Shown here: piece by piece, positions 37,128 to 48,164 of the stretch | Layout of the letters: every line of letters begins with the position of its first letter | Numbering within the stretch: position 1 is the stretch's first letter | Assembly: GCF_900115185.1 (NCBI RefSeq) | Contig: NZ_FOVN01000001.1 | Span: 1,116,001-1,180,000 of the forward strand | Origin: Algorimicrobium echini | GTDB lineage: Bacteria > Bacteroidota > Bacteroidia > Flavobacteriales > Flavobacteriaceae | Length of the DNA stretch: 64,000 nucleotides | Direction of reading: 5' to 3' | The notes under the pieces: model-generated | The model's database searches: none | Told to the model about the DNA's origin: nothing | What the model saw: only the letters and a program-made list of their open reading frames with translations | Program-made: the position numbers and the translations under genes

Positions 37128-39419
37128 ATGAGTAAGCAAAGGAGAAGAAGAGAAGCTTTAGTATACCACGCCAAACCAACACCTGGAAAAATAAAAGTAG
37201 TTCCTACAAAAAAATATGCTAGTCAACGCGATTTATCACTAGCCTATTCACCAGGCGTTGCAGAGCCTTGTTTGGAAATTGCAAAAGATATAGATAACGT
37301 TTATAAATATACTACCAAAGGAAATTTAGTTGCTGTTATCTCCAATGGAACAGCTGTTTTAGGACTTGGAAATATTGGTCCGGAAGCGTCCAAACCCGTA
37401 ATGGAAGGTAAAGGCCTCCTCTTTAAAATATTTGCTGATATTGATGTGTTTGATATTGAGGTGGATACCGAAGATGTTGAAACATTTATACAAACCGTAA
37501 AAATGATTGCACCAACATTTGGTGGTATCAATTTAGAAGATATTAAAGCACCGGAAGCCTTTGAAATTGAACGTAGATTAAAAGCAGAACTAGATATTCC
37601 GGTTATGCATGACGATCAACATGGAACCGCTATTATTTCAGCCGCCGCATTATTGAATGCTTTGGAATTGGCTGAAAAAAATATTGAAGAAGTCCAAATA
37701 GTTATTAGTGGCGCTGGAGCAGCCGCTATTTCTTGTTCTCGTTTATACCAAGCATTTGGCGCAAAACGAGAAAATATGGTTATGTTGGATAGTAAAGGTG
37801 TTATTAGACAGGATCGTGAAACACTAACAACAGAAAAAGCCGAATTTGCAACGCATAGAAAAATTGATACTATAGATGAAGCAATGAAAGGTGCCGATGT
37901 GTTTATTGGTTTATCAACCGCTGATATTGTATCTCCAGACATGTTATTATCCATGGCAGATAACCCAATTGTTTTTGCTATGGCTAATCCAGATCCAGAA
38001 ATTCAATACGATATAGCCATTGCAACGCGCCAAGATATTATTATGGCCACAGGACGTAGTGACCATCCTAATCAAGTTAATAATGTATTAGGTTTTCCAT
38101 TTATTTTTAGAGGTGCTTTAGACGTGCGTGCCACGAAAATTAATGAAGAAATGAAAATGGCAGCTGTTAAAGCCTTGGCTCAATTAGCTAAAGAACCTGT
38201 TCCTGAACAAGTTAATATTGCCTATGGAGAAACGCGTTTAACGTTTGGTCGCGATTATATTATTCCAAAACCATTTGACCCACGATTAATTTCGCAAGTA
38301 CCACCTGCTGTAGCCAAAGCAGCTATAGAAAGTGGTGTTGCTAAAAACCCAATTACAGATTGGGACAAATATGAGAATGAACTTTTAGAGCGTTCAGGCT
38401 CAGATAATAAAATTGTGCGGTTACTTTTAAATCGTGCTAAATTAAATCCGAAACGTGTAGTATATGCAGAAGCCGATCATTTAGATGTGTTGAAAGCAGC
38501 CCAAATAGCTCATGATGAAGGTATAGCCATGCCTATTTTATTGGGAAGACGTTCTGTAATTGAAAAGCTAAAAGCCGAAATAGAATTTGATGCCGATGTA
38601 CCAATTATTGACCCAAAATCTGATGAGGAAGAAGCGCGCTTAAAATCGTATGCAAAAGTTTATTGGGAACAGCGCAAACGAAAAGGTGTTACGCTGTATT
38701 CTGCAGAAAAAATTATGCGTGAGCGCAACTATTTTGCGGCTATGATGGTAAATATTGGTGATGCAGACGCTTTAATTTCTGGATTTTCAAGAAGTTATCC
38801 ATCTGTTGTGAAACCAATGTTAGAATTAATAGGTTTAGCGCCTGGTTCAACTCGTGTAGCAACAACAAATTTGTTAATGACTCAGCGCGGACCACTTTTT
38901 TTAAGTGATACAGCTATCAATATCAATCCATCAGCAACCGATTTGACCAAAATTGCCCAAATGACGGCTGGAGTTGTGAAAATGTTTGGTATGGAACCTG
39001 TTATGGCTATGATTTCCTATTCCAATTTTGGTTCTTCAAAAAATCAAACAGCAACAAAAGTAGGTGAAGCTGTAGCTTATTTACATAAACGGCACCCTAA
39101 TTTGTTAGTGGATGGAGAACTACAAGCCGATTTCGCATTAAACAGTGAGATGCTTCAAGATACTTTTCCATTTTCTAAATTAGCAGGAAAAAAAGTTAAT
39201 ACCTTAATTTTTCCAAATCTAGAATCAGGAAATATAACCTATAAACTTCTAAAAGAATTAAATCAATCAGAATCTATAGGACCTATCATGATGGGTATGC
39301 GAAAACCAGTTCATATTCTTCAATTAGAAGCAAGTGTAGACGAAATTGTTAACATGACAGCCATTGCAGTTATTGATGCGCAACAAAAAGAAAAATTAGC
39401 TGAAGCACAAAATGGGTGA
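37128..39419 (+). CDS. maeB: NADP-dependent malic enzyme, MaeB type
   Basis: A 763-residue enzyme converting malate to pyruvate and CO2 with NADPH formation. The N-terminal malic-enzyme part has YSPGVAEPCLEIAKD, HDDQHGTAII and the nucleotide-binding VISGAGAAAIS (about residues 185-195). The C-terminal half (from about 430) is a phosphotransacetylase-like domain (RVVYAEADHLDVLKAAQIA and NIGDADALISG), regulatory rather than catalytic in MaeB enzymes. The length fits the family. It is monocistronic with its own promoter. Confidence 0.95.
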   Translation: MSKQRRRREALVYHAKPTPGKIKVVPTKKYASQRDLSLAYSPGVAEPCLEIAKDIDNVYKYTTKGNLVAVISNGTAVLGLGNIGPEASKPVMEGKGLLFKIFADIDVFDIEVDTEDVETFIQTVKMIAPTFGGINLEDIKAPEAFEIERRLKAELDIPVMHDDQHGTAIISAAALLNALELAEKNIEEVQIVISGAGAAAISCSRLYQAFGAKRENMVMLDSKGVIRQDRETLTTEKAEFATHRKIDTIDEAMKGADVFIGLSTADIVSPDMLLSMADNPIVFAMANPDPEIQYDIAIATRQDIIMATGRSDHPNQVNNVLGFPFIFRGALDVRATKINEEMKMAAVKALAQLAKEPVPEQVNIAYGETRLTFGRDYIIPKPFDPRLISQVPPAVAKAAIESGVAKNPITDWDKYENELLERSGSDNKIVRLLLNRAKLNPKRVVYAEADHLDVLKAAQIAHDEGIAMPILLGRRSVIEKLKAEIEFDADVPIIDPKSDEEEARLKSYAKVYWEQRKRKGVTLYSAEKIMRERNYFAAMMVNIGDADALISGFSRSYPSVVKPMLELIGLAPGSTRVATTNLLMTQRGPLFLSDTAININPSATDLTKIAQMTAGVVKMFGMEPVMAMISYSNFGSSKNQTATKVGEAVAYLHKRHPNLLVDGELQADFALNSEMLQDTFPFSKLAGKKVNTLIFPNLESGNITYKLLKELNQSESIGPIMMGMRKPVHILQLEASVDEIVNMTAIAVIDAQQKEKLAEAQNG

Positions 39420-39436
39420 TTCGGTTAGTAAACACC

Positions 39437-39466
39437 TTTGTTTTGTCAATAATTTTATTACATTTG
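39437..39466 (+). promoter_or_regulatory. Promoter of ruvA-sprA
   Basis: TTTG (39437-39440), 18 bp, then TACATTTG (39459-39466), a full flavobacterial-type promoter 22 bp before the ruvA start. Confidence 0.75.
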
Positions 39467-39488
39467 AGAGTTAATATATTGTTAATTA

Positions 39489-40070
39489 ATGATTACACAT
39501 ATTCAAGGGAGACTTGTTGAAAAAAGACCAACAGATGTTGTTATAGACTGCAATGGTGTTGGCTATCATTTAAACATATCACTACACACTTTTTCGCAAA
39601 TACCAGATAATGAAAATCTTAAGTTGTATACCCATCTTCAAGTAAAGGAGGATTCGCATACCTTATTTGGTTTTTCATCGTTGGCAGAACGCGAAATATT
39701 TCGCATGCTTTTGTCTGTTAGTGGTATTGGGGCAAGTACTGCACGTACCATGTTATCTTCCTTAACTCCCATTCAAGTTCGCGAAGGCATTGCCCTTGGC
39801 GATGTGGCATTAATACAGTCTATAAAAGGTATAGGCGCTAAAACGGCACAACGTGTTATTTTAGATTTAAAAGATATAATATTGAAAGTCTATGATATTG
39901 ATGAAAATTCAGGCCCTCAAAGCAATACAAATAAAGATGAAGCGTTATCTGCTTTAGAAGTTTTGGGTTTTACCAAGAAACAATCCGAACGTGTTATAGA
40001 CAAATTTTTAAGTCAAGAACCACAAGCTGACGTTGAAACCATTATTAAGCAAGCGCTAAAAAATTTATAA
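39489..40070 (+). CDS. ruvA: Holliday junction DNA helicase subunit RuvA
   Basis: A 193-residue protein that binds four-way junctions as a tetramer and loads RuvB. The N-terminal OB domain (MITHIQGRLVEKRPTDVVID) is followed by two helix-hairpin-helix motifs (SVSGIGASTARTML and SIKGIGAKTAQRV) and the C-terminal RuvB-binding helices (SALEVLGFTKKQSERVI). It is followed 6 bp later by sprA, so the two are very likely co-transcribed. Confidence 0.96.
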   Translation: MITHIQGRLVEKRPTDVVIDCNGVGYHLNISLHTFSQIPDNENLKLYTHLQVKEDSHTLFGFSSLAEREIFRMLLSVSGIGASTARTMLSSLTPIQVREGIALGDVALIQSIKGIGAKTAQRVILDLKDIILKVYDIDENSGPQSNTNKDEALSALEVLGFTKKQSERVIDKFLSQEPQADVETIIKQALKNL

Positions 40071-40076
40071 TAGATT

Positions 40077-43000
40077 TTGAATACAACCAACCCTAATTTA
40101 TATAAATCCTTAAAAAATTACGTCCTTATTGCCAGCGCGCTATTTTGCTCCATAATAGCTTGGTCGCAAACAGAACCAACTGAACAGGATTCTACACAAA
40201 CTGGATTTAGTTTTGGCAATATGCAAATGCCAAATCCTTCCAGTATAGAATCCAAATACAAGTATGACCCGATTACCGATCGGTACATTTATACTGAAAC
40301 CGTTGGTGAATTCAATATTAATTATCCTATTATTTTAACACCTCAAGAATATCAGGATTTAATTGTAAGACAAAATTTGCAATCATATTACAAGCAAAAA
40401 ATTGATGCTTTTGATGGGTTAAAAGAAGGTACTGAAGAGGAACAAAAAAATTTATTACCTGAATTTTACGTCAATTCTGGTTTTTTCGAAACAATTTTTG
40501 GAAGCAATACCATTGAAGTTATCCCACAAGGTTCGGTAGAAATGGATTTAGGTATTCTATTTACCAAACAGGATAACCCAGCTTTTTCACCAAGGAATAG
40601 AAGCAGTTTTACCTTTGATTTTGATCAACGCATCAGTTTAAGTTTATTAGGTAAAGTTGGAACTAGACTTCAAGTAACGGCTAACTATGATACCGAATCG
40701 ACTTTCGATTTTCAAAATTTAATAAAATTAGAATACACACCAACTGAAGACGATATCATACAGAAAATAGAAGTTGGTAACGTGAGTATGCCATTAAATA
40801 GTTCTTTAATAACGGGCGCTCAAAGTTTGTTTGGTGTTAAAACAGAATTACAATTTGGGAGAACAACCATAACAGGCGTGTTTTCTGAACAACGTTCAGA
40901 TAGACGAACCGTTGTTGCTCAAGGTGGTGGGACACTAGAAGAATTTGATTTTTTTGCACGTGATTATGATGAAAATCGTCACTTTTTTTTAGCACATTAT
41001 TTTAGAGATAAATATGATGATGCTTTAGCTAATTACCCATTTATCAATACCAATGTCCAAATAACACGAATAGAAGTTTGGGTAACGAACAGAACGAATA
41101 GAACCGAAAATGTACGAAATATTGTGGCACTTCAAGATTTAGGAGAATCCAATCCAAATCCGGCTGCAAATGATATCTTGTTAAACCCAATTCCTCCCGG
41201 GTTTTTAAATGCAGGGCCCAATGCGTTTCCAGATAATGGTAACAACGATTTTGATCCTACTACTATTGGTTCAGGCTCCGTTTTGAACGATAATATTCGT
41301 GATATAGCAACCGCTCAACAAGGCTTTGGAAGCCTATCAGCCGTTGTCAATGAAGGTTCAGATTATGCAAAATTAGAAAACGCTCGTAAGTTAACCGAAG
41401 GCCAAGAATATACCGTAGATACCCAATTGGGTTATATTTCTTTAAATCAACGCCTAAATAATGACGAAGTTGTAGCTGTTGCATTTCAATATACTGTTGG
41501 CGGACAAGTGTATCAAGTTGGGGAATTTGCCAATGGAGGTGTGGATCCGACAGGAATTGATAATTCAGGTCCCATAACAACTGTTACCAACAATACGTTA
41601 ATTTTAAAGTTATTAAAAAGTCCAGTAACTAATGTGCAACAGCCAATTTGGGACTTAATGATGAAAAATATTTATGATACTGGCGCATATCAATTAAGTC
41701 AAGAAGATTTTAAATTAAATATTTTTTACAACGAAGCATCGCCCTTAAATTTCATTTCACCGGTTTCAGGAACACCGTTTCCAGATTTTGAGGGGAATCC
41801 TATTCAAGAAACTACATTATTACGTTTATTTAATTTTGATAGATTAAATTTCAATAATGATCCGCAAACTAATGGTGACGGATTTTTTGATTTTGTGCCT
41901 GGCATTACTGTCTTGCCTCAAAATGGTAAAATAGTTTTTACAAAAGTAGAGCCATTTGGTGAATATTTATTTAACACCCTGTCTTTATCTAATGCTGAAG
42001 ATTATAATAACGACTTAACATATAATGCCAATCAGGCGAAATATGTTTATGATGTTTTATATAAGGAAACAAAAGCTGCAGCTTTGGAAGAAGCAGATAA
42101 GAATAAATTTTTATTAAAAGGACGTTATAAATCCGAAGGTGGTGATGGTATTCCAATAGGTGCATTTAATGTGCCAAGAGGTTCAGTTACAGTAACGGCT
42201 GGAGGAAGAACATTAGTAGAAGGTGTAGATTATACCGTAAATTATACAGCAGGAACAGTTCAAATTTTAGATGAAGCGCTAAAAGCCTCCAATACACCTA
42301 TTCAAGTTTCTACAGAAAACAATGCCGTCTTTGGACAACAAACCAAGCGATTTACAGGAGTAAATGTAGAACATAAGTTCAACGAAAACTTTGTTATTGG
42401 TGGTACATGGTTACATTTAAATGAACGACCAATTACTCAAAAAGCCAATTACAGTCAAGAGCCAATTAATAATCATATTTTTGGTTTTAATGGAAATTAC
42501 TCAACCGAAGTTCCGTTTTTAACACGGTTAGTAAACAAACTTCCTAACATTGATACAGATGTTATGTCCAATGTGTCGGTTCGTGGCGAGTTTGCTTATT
42601 TAGCGCCAGGATCTCCTAAAGGAACAGATTTCCAAGGAGAAGCCACATCTTATGTAGATGATTTTGAGGGGTCTCAAAATAATATCGATTTAAAATCGCC
42701 TCAATCATGGTTCCTTTCTAGTAGACCGCGTGGCATTAATGGCAATAACGATGACCAGAATGGTATTGCTCAAGGTTTTGATCGTGCTATGCTAAATTGG
42801 TATTCCATAGACCCTATTTTTTATAGTAATCGAAGTCCAGATGGTATTTCAGATGACGATATTTCTGATTTATTTACCAGTCGTGTATTTATAAACGAGC
42901 TATTTCCTGCACAGGATATTGCTCAAGGTCAAACTACAGTTCTTTTTACCCTAGATTTAGCCTATTATCCAACAGAGCGTGGGCCATATAACTTTCAAAC

Positions 43001-46000
43001 GAATAACATAGATATTCCAAATAATACACTTACAAATCCCCAAGATAGTTGGGCTGGAATTACAAGACAATTAACCTCCACCGATTTTGAGCAGTCTAAT
43101 GTTGAATATATAGAGTTCTGGCTTCAAGATCCGTTTCAAGAAAATGCATCTAACCCAGGTGGTAAATTAATTTTTAATCTTGGAAACATTTCTGAAGATG
43201 TTGTTAAAGATGGTCGAAAATTATATGAAAATGGTTTGCCAATTGATGGTAATGTTATTGGAGTCTTACCACAATCACCTTCATGGAATACGGTGTATCC
43301 TCAAAACCAATCTCTAATTTATGCTTTTGATACCACAGGTGAAGAACGTACCAATCAAGATGTCGGTTATGATGGTTATGATGACAATGAAGAACGCACC
43401 ATTTTTACAGATTATTCGGCATTACCAGATCCAGCAAATGATAATTACGCCTACTTTTTAAATGTTGATGGCGATATTTTTCAGCGTTATAAAAATTATA
43501 ATGGTGTAGATGGAAATTCACCTGATACTTTTTCTGATACCAATCGAGGTTCTACAACTCAACCCGATGTTGAAGATGTGAATCGCGATAATACCATGAA
43601 TACAATAGATAGTTATTTTGAGTATGAATTGGATATAAACCCAGCAGATTTAAATATAAACAACCCATATATTGTTGATATTAAAGAGAATCAGATTAGA
43701 ACATTGCCTAACGGACAAACAGTTGTTCCAAAATGGTATCAGTTCAGAATTCCTGTTAACGATGTTGATAGAACAGCCATTGGTGGAATTTCTGATTTGC
43801 GTTCCATTCGTTTTGCGCGTATGTATCTGAAAGAATTTACCGAGAAAACAGTTTTACGTTTTGGAACTTTAGATTTAGTACGAAGTGAATGGCGTCGTTA
43901 TACGCAAACATTAGATACTGATGAAGGTGATCCTGCTTTAGATAATACAGAATTTTCAGTTGGTGTTGTAAGCACATTAAAAAATGATGGTAGTTACCAA
44001 TCGCCTCCAGGAGTAGATCCCGAGGAACTATTTAATAATAATACCGTTGTTAGACAAAATGAACAATCTTTATTATTAGATGTCTGCGGATTAGAATCTG
44101 AAGATGGTCGAGCGGTATTTAAGAATATTAATGTAGATATGCGCCAATACAAGCGATTACGTATGTATATGCACGCAGAAGAAGGTGATCAGCCAGGATT
44201 AAATGATGACGATTTATTTGGTTTTATTAGAATGGGTAATGACTTAACCCAAAACTATTATGAAATCATGGTGCCTCTAAAAGTATCACAAGGCATATCA
44301 AGAGAAGCGCTTTGGCCAGAAGCCAATCAAATTAACTTACCGTTGGAGCTGTTACAGGATATTAAATCAAAATCTATAGCAGCAGGAAATATTAGTAACT
44401 TAGATCCAACTTATTATGAAGTAATTGGAGAACAGTTAAGTGAATCTCCTGTTAATCAATACGATCCGCTACCTGTTGGAATTGGAGATTCTGATAATTA
44501 CCATCGTATTGCTATTATTGGTAATCCTAACTTTGGGGATATCCGAACATTAATGGTTGGTGTTAAAAATAGATCGGCACTAAATAAGTGTGCTGTAGTG
44601 TGGCTTAATGAGCTACGGTTATCAGATATGGATAGCGAAGGTGGCTGGGCAGCCGTTTTAAGTATGGACTCTAATATTGCAGACTTTGCCAGTGTAAGTG
44701 CAACAGGACGTAAAAGTACTTCGGGCTTTGGTAGTATCGAGCAAGGTCCTCAAGAGCGTAGTCGTGAAGATGTGGAACAGTATGATGTGGTTACCAACGT
44801 AAATGTTGGTCAGTTATTACCTAAAAAGTGGGGAATTCAAATACCATTTAATTATGGCGTAGGAGAAGAACGGATTACACCACAGTTTGATGAGTTTTAT
44901 CGCGATATAGAACTACAAACACAATTGGATAATAATGCCGATCAAGATTCCATTTTAAAAGTCAACGAAAATTACACAAAACGGAAAAGTATCAATTTTA
45001 TAGGTGTTCGAAAAATTAGAACAGGAGAGTCTGCACCACGTTTTTATGATGTAGAAAATTTCACAGTAAATTACTCCTTTAATAAAGTAGAGCATCGTGA
45101 TTTTGAAATTGAAAGTGCTGTTGATAAAAATGTTCGAACTGGTGTTAATTATGCCTATAACTTTGCACCATTAAGTATAGAGCCTTTTAAGAAAAACGAT
45201 TCCTTATTTATGGGTAAATATTGGAAGATTTTAAAAGATTTTAATATAAATCCGGTGCCTGCAAGTTTTACGGTGAATTCAAATATAAATAGGCAGTTTA
45301 ATAAACAAAAATTCAGAGAGATAGATTTAGGAGGCGGTAATATTGGGCTTCAGGAATTATATAGACGTAATTATACCTTCGACTTTGGATATACAATTAA
45401 TTACAATTTGACGAAGTCTTTATCCATGAATTTCACAGCGTCAAACGTTAATATTGTCCGGAATTATTTCAAAAACAATATTATCAATGGTGAACAAGAT
45501 CCTGAATTAGATGTTTGGGATGGCTTTTTTGATGTTGGTGATCCTAACACACAGTATCAGCAGTTAGGGATTAACTATGAAATACCATTAAATAAAATAC
45601 CAACTTTTGCTTTTGTTGATGCTACCTATTCGTATAGTGGAGAATTCCAATGGCAGAAAGGATCTGATTTATTTGGCGATCTAGAGGTAGATGGCATAAC
45701 ATATGATTTGGGAAACACAATCTCCAATGCCAATCAACACAACCTGAATACCACACTTAATATGAGTAAGTTTTACAATTACATAGGTTTAAAAAAGAAA
45801 CCTATACGTAAAACAGCATCCGGAAATCAAGAGGTGAAAAGAACACCAACACCTCCTGGTCAAGAAAGTTTATCAAAAGAGGGTCAAATTCCAGACAATA
45901 AAAAGGTTGCTAAAAACAATACAGGAACGAAGCTTTTAAATACAGGTGTTGGTATTGTTACTGCAGTAAAACGTATACAATTTAACTACGCAGAAACCAA

Positions 46001-47288
46001 TGGTACCTACCTGCCTGGTTATCTGCAAACACCAGGGTTTATTGGAACCTTAAAGCCAACTACTGGGTTTACGTTTGGAAGTCAAAATGATGTAAGAAAT
46101 ATGGCAGCAAGACGCGGTTGGTTAACCCTATACCCAGACTTTAATGATCAGTATCGCGTTAATAAAACACGACAATTAGATTTTTCTGCCAACATTGAAC
46201 CGTTCAACGATTTGAAAATTGATTTAGTAGGTAATAGAATGTATTCTGAAAATTACACAGAAAATTACCGAGTAAATGACCTAGGCAGTGAATTGGAATA
46301 TGAATCTTTAACACCTAATGCATTTGGAAATTTTAATATTTCAACAGTTTTAATCAAAACAGCTTTCAGTTCAAGTGATGAAAACCAGTCACAGACATTT
46401 GATGAATTTAGATCTAACCGATTAAAGGTAGCAAACCGATTAGCACAAGAGTTTTATGGTAATTCGGCCTACCCAGTTGATGCGGAAGGCTACCCAGTAG
46501 GGTTTGGTAAAAACAGCCAAGCCGTTTTATTACCATCGTTTTTATCTGCCTATTCAGGTCAGAAGGCTGAAAAAGTATCTTTAAGTGCTTTCCGTGATGT
46601 GCCTATTCCAAATTGGGATATTAAATACACCGGTTTGATGAATTTAAAATGGTTTAAAAACAAATTTAAGCGTTTCTCAATAGTTCACGGTTACCGCTCT
46701 AATTATACTATAAATCAATTTCGGTCTAATTTAGATTATGACGCTAGCAATCCAACTGCTGTAGACCAAAGTGGAAATTTTAAAAACGAAAAACTATATA
46801 GCAATATCAATTTAAGTGAAATGTTCAGTCCGCTTTTTCGTATCGATATGGAAATGAAGAACTCTATTAAAATTTTGCTTGAAATGAAAAAAGATCGCTT
46901 ACTGTCTTTAAGCTTTGATAATAATTTAATGACAGAAATTCAAGGAAATGAATATATTGTTGGGTTGGGTTACCGGATAAAAGATGTGCGCATTAAAACC
47001 AAATTGGCAGGCCCTAAAAAACGAATTGTAAGTGATTTAAATATGAAAGCCGATATTTCTGTTCGCGATAATAAAACCATTATCCGTTATTTAGATTTAG
47101 ATAATAACCAAATTACATCTGGGCAAACAATTTGGTCTTTGAAATTTTCTACAGATTACGCTTTCAGTAAAAACCTAACAGGAATATTCTATTTTGATTA
47201 TGCCTTTTCTGAATATGCTATATCTACAGCATTTCCGCAAACAACTATTCGATCAGGAATCACTTTAAGATATACTTTTGGTAATTAA
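40077..47288 (+). CDS. sprA: Type IX secretion outer-membrane translocon SprA
   Basis: A 2403-residue outer-membrane protein, the translocon barrel of the type IX secretion system (36 strands in the known Flavobacterium structure), required for export of gliding adhesins and enzymes. A signal peptide ends near IAWSQTEP. The body shows the repeated SprA features: RNRSSFTFDFDQRISLSLLGKVG, YDTESTFDFQN, DDFEGSQNNIDLKSPQSW, and a C-terminal strand ending in an aromatic-rich segment (RYTFGN). There is no ATG before the signal peptide; the start is TTG at 40077, 6 bp after the ruvA stop. The gene is intact. Confidence 0.96.
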   Translation: MNTTNPNLYKSLKNYVLIASALFCSIIAWSQTEPTEQDSTQTGFSFGNMQMPNPSSIESKYKYDPITDRYIYTETVGEFNINYPIILTPQEYQDLIVRQNLQSYYKQKIDAFDGLKEGTEEEQKNLLPEFYVNSGFFETIFGSNTIEVIPQGSVEMDLGILFTKQDNPAFSPRNRSSFTFDFDQRISLSLLGKVGTRLQVTANYDTESTFDFQNLIKLEYTPTEDDIIQKIEVGNVSMPLNSSLITGAQSLFGVKTELQFGRTTITGVFSEQRSDRRTVVAQGGGTLEEFDFFARDYDENRHFFLAHYFRDKYDDALANYPFINTNVQITRIEVWVTNRTNRTENVRNIVALQDLGESNPNPAANDILLNPIPPGFLNAGPNAFPDNGNNDFDPTTIGSGSVLNDNIRDIATAQQGFGSLSAVVNEGSDYAKLENARKLTEGQEYTVDTQLGYISLNQRLNNDEVVAVAFQYTVGGQVYQVGEFANGGVDPTGIDNSGPITTVTNNTLILKLLKSPVTNVQQPIWDLMMKNIYDTGAYQLSQEDFKLNIFYNEASPLNFISPVSGTPFPDFEGNPIQETTLLRLFNFDRLNFNNDPQTNGDGFFDFVPGITVLPQNGKIVFTKVEPFGEYLFNTLSLSNAEDYNNDLTYNANQAKYVYDVLYKETKAAALEEADKNKFLLKGRYKSEGGDGIPIGAFNVPRGSVTVTAGGRTLVEGVDYTVNYTAGTVQILDEALKASNTPIQVSTENNAVFGQQTKRFTGVNVEHKFNENFVIGGTWLHLNERPITQKANYSQEPINNHIFGFNGNYSTEVPFLTRLVNKLPNIDTDVMSNVSVRGEFAYLAPGSPKGTDFQGEATSYVDDFEGSQNNIDLKSPQSWFLSSRPRGINGNNDDQNGIAQGFDRAMLNWYSIDPIFYSNRSPDGISDDDISDLFTSRVFINELFPAQDIAQGQTTVLFTLDLAYYPTERGPYNFQTNNIDIPNNTLTNPQDSWAGITRQLTSTDFEQSNVEYIEFWLQDPFQENASNPGGKLIFNLGNISEDVVKDGRKLYENGLPIDGNVIGVLPQSPSWNTVYPQNQSLIYAFDTTGEERTNQDVGYDGYDDNEERTIFTDYSALPDPANDNYAYFLNVDGDIFQRYKNYNGVDGNSPDTFSDTNRGSTTQPDVEDVNRDNTMNTIDSYFEYELDINPADLNINNPYIVDIKENQIRTLPNGQTVVPKWYQFRIPVNDVDRTAIGGISDLRSIRFARMYLKEFTEKTVLRFGTLDLVRSEWRRYTQTLDTDEGDPALDNTEFSVGVVSTLKNDGSYQSPPGVDPEELFNNNTVVRQNEQSLLLDVCGLESEDGRAVFKNINVDMRQYKRLRMYMHAEEGDQPGLNDDDLFGFIRMGNDLTQNYYEIMVPLKVSQGISREALWPEANQINLPLELLQDIKSKSIAAGNISNLDPTYYEVIGEQLSESPVNQYDPLPVGIGDSDNYHRIAIIGNPNFGDIRTLMVGVKNRSALNKCAVVWLNELRLSDMDSEGGWAAVLSMDSNIADFASVSATGRKSTSGFGSIEQGPQERSREDVEQYDVVTNVNVGQLLPKKWGIQIPFNYGVGEERITPQFDEFYRDIELQTQLDNNADQDSILKVNENYTKRKSINFIGVRKIRTGESAPRFYDVENFTVNYSFNKVEHRDFEIESAVDKNVRTGVNYAYNFAPLSIEPFKKNDSLFMGKYWKILKDFNINPVPASFTVNSNINRQFNKQKFREIDLGGGNIGLQELYRRNYTFDFGYTINYNLTKSLSMNFTASNVNIVRNYFKNNIINGEQDPELDVWDGFFDVGDPNTQYQQLGINYEIPLNKIPTFAFVDATYSYSGEFQWQKGSDLFGDLEVDGITYDLGNTISNANQHNLNTTLNMSKFYNYIGLKKKPIRKTASGNQEVKRTPTPPGQESLSKEGQIPDNKKVAKNNTGTKLLNTGVGIVTAVKRIQFNYAETNGTYLPGYLQTPGFIGTLKPTTGFTFGSQNDVRNMAARRGWLTLYPDFNDQYRVNKTRQLDFSANIEPFNDLKIDLVGNRMYSENYTENYRVNDLGSELEYESLTPNAFGNFNISTVLIKTAFSSSDENQSQTFDEFRSNRLKVANRLAQEFYGNSAYPVDAEGYPVGFGKNSQAVLLPSFLSAYSGQKAEKVSLSAFRDVPIPNWDIKYTGLMNLKWFKNKFKRFSIVHGYRSNYTINQFRSNLDYDASNPTAVDQSGNFKNEKLYSNINLSEMFSPLFRIDMEMKNSIKILLEMKKDRLLSLSFDNNLMTEIQGNEYIVGLGYRIKDVRIKTKLAGPKKRIVSDLNMKADISVRDNKTIIRYLDLDNNQITSGQTIWSLKFSTDYAFSKNLTGIFYFDYAFSEYAISTAFPQTTIRSGITLRYTFGN

Positions 47289-47298
47289 TACAGATTTG

Positions 47299-47329
47299 TT
47301 TGAAAATATAAAGCGAATAAATACATTTG
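47299..47329 (+). promoter_or_regulatory. Promoter of gcvH
   Basis: TTTG (47299-47302), exactly 19 bp, then TACATTTG (47322-47329), the best promoter match in the window, 19 bp before the start codon. Confidence 0.8.
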
Positions 47330-47348
47330 TAAAAAAATATAAAAAATC

Positions 47349-47729
47349 ATGAATATTCCAGCTGAATTAAAATATACAAAAGACCACGAGTGGGTTAAAT
47401 TAGAAGGAGATGTGGCAACAGTAGGTATTACAGATTTCGCCCAAGGCGAATTAGGTGATATTGTTTATGTTGAAGTTGAAACGGTTGATGAGACATTAGA
47501 TGCCGATGAAATTTTCGGTTCTGTTGAAGCTGTTAAAACCGTATCAGATTTATTTTTACCAGTAGCTGGTGAAATTATTGAATTCAATGAATCGTTGGAA
47601 GATGCTCCAGAAACAGTTAATACAGATCCTTATGGAGCTGGTTGGATGATTAAAGTGAAATGCGCTAATGTTTCAGACCTAGATGGCCTGTTGTCTGCTG
47701 AAGCGTATAAAGAACTTATAGGTGCTTAA
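47349..47729 (+). CDS. gcvH: Glycine cleavage system H protein
   Basis: A 126-residue lipoyl carrier that shuttles the aminomethyl group between the P, T and L proteins of glycine cleavage. The lipoylated lysine is in [13 protein letters not shown] (about residue 63). The N-terminal [13 protein letters not shown] and the [16 protein letters not shown] stretch are diagnostic. No other gcv gene is in the window. Its end overlaps the next gene by 8 bases. Confidence 0.97.
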   Translation: MNIPAELKYTKDHEWVKLEGDVATVGITDFAQGELGDIVYVEVETVDETLDADEIFGSVEAVKTVSDLFLPVAGEIIEFNESLEDAPETVNTDPYGAGWMIKVKCANVSDLDGLLSAEAYKELIGA

Positions 47730-48099
47730 AAAACATGCCTTATTAATTTCTGTTGCGTATACACTAACATTATTTACGGTTAGCCTTATACGTTTAGACC
47801 TTAATAAGATTGAAGATTTAGTCCCCTCTTTTAGTGATAAAATGTTTCATTTTGCTGCCTATGGTCTCTTAACCTGTTTGTGGTTTTATGTCATTATTAC
47901 AAGGTTTAATTTCACTAAAATGAAAACATTACTAATTGTAACAAGTGCTTGTATTGCGTTTGGTATAATTATTGAGGTATTACAAAAAGAATTAACAAAT
48001 ACACGTTCTTTTGATTTGTATGATATAACAGCAAATATTGGAGGTGTCGTTATTGCGGCTTCCATAGTGCTTCTCTACAAAAAAAGTCACGTTAAATAA
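47722..48099 (+). CDS. VanZ-like small membrane protein
   Basis: A 125-residue protein with four hydrophobic segments. The VanZ-like pattern is visible in [16 protein letters not shown] (first segment pair) and [27 protein letters not shown], the Arg/Asp-Asn signature of the family. It starts at GTG (47722), overlapping the end of gcvH, so translation is probably coupled. Function in this family is unknown outside of teicoplanin resistance. The overlap with gcvH is common in this group. Confidence 0.8.
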   Translation: MLKKHALLISVAYTLTLFTVSLIRLDLNKIEDLVPSFSDKMFHFAAYGLLTCLWFYVIITRFNFTKMKTLLIVTSACIAFGIIIEVLQKELTNTRSFDLYDITANIGGVVIAASIVLLYKKSHVK

Positions 48100-48108
48100 T
48101 ATTAATCG

Positions 48109-48141
48109 TTTGTTTAATTACCAATTTATTGGTTATTTTAG
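48109..48141 (+). promoter_or_regulatory. Promoter of first TonB-like gene
   Basis: TTTG (48109-48112), 21 bp, then TATTTTAG (48134-48141), one mismatch to TAnnTTTG, 23 bp before the start codon. Confidence 0.5.
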
Positions 48142-48164
48142 CAAGCAGTAATAAATTTATAACT

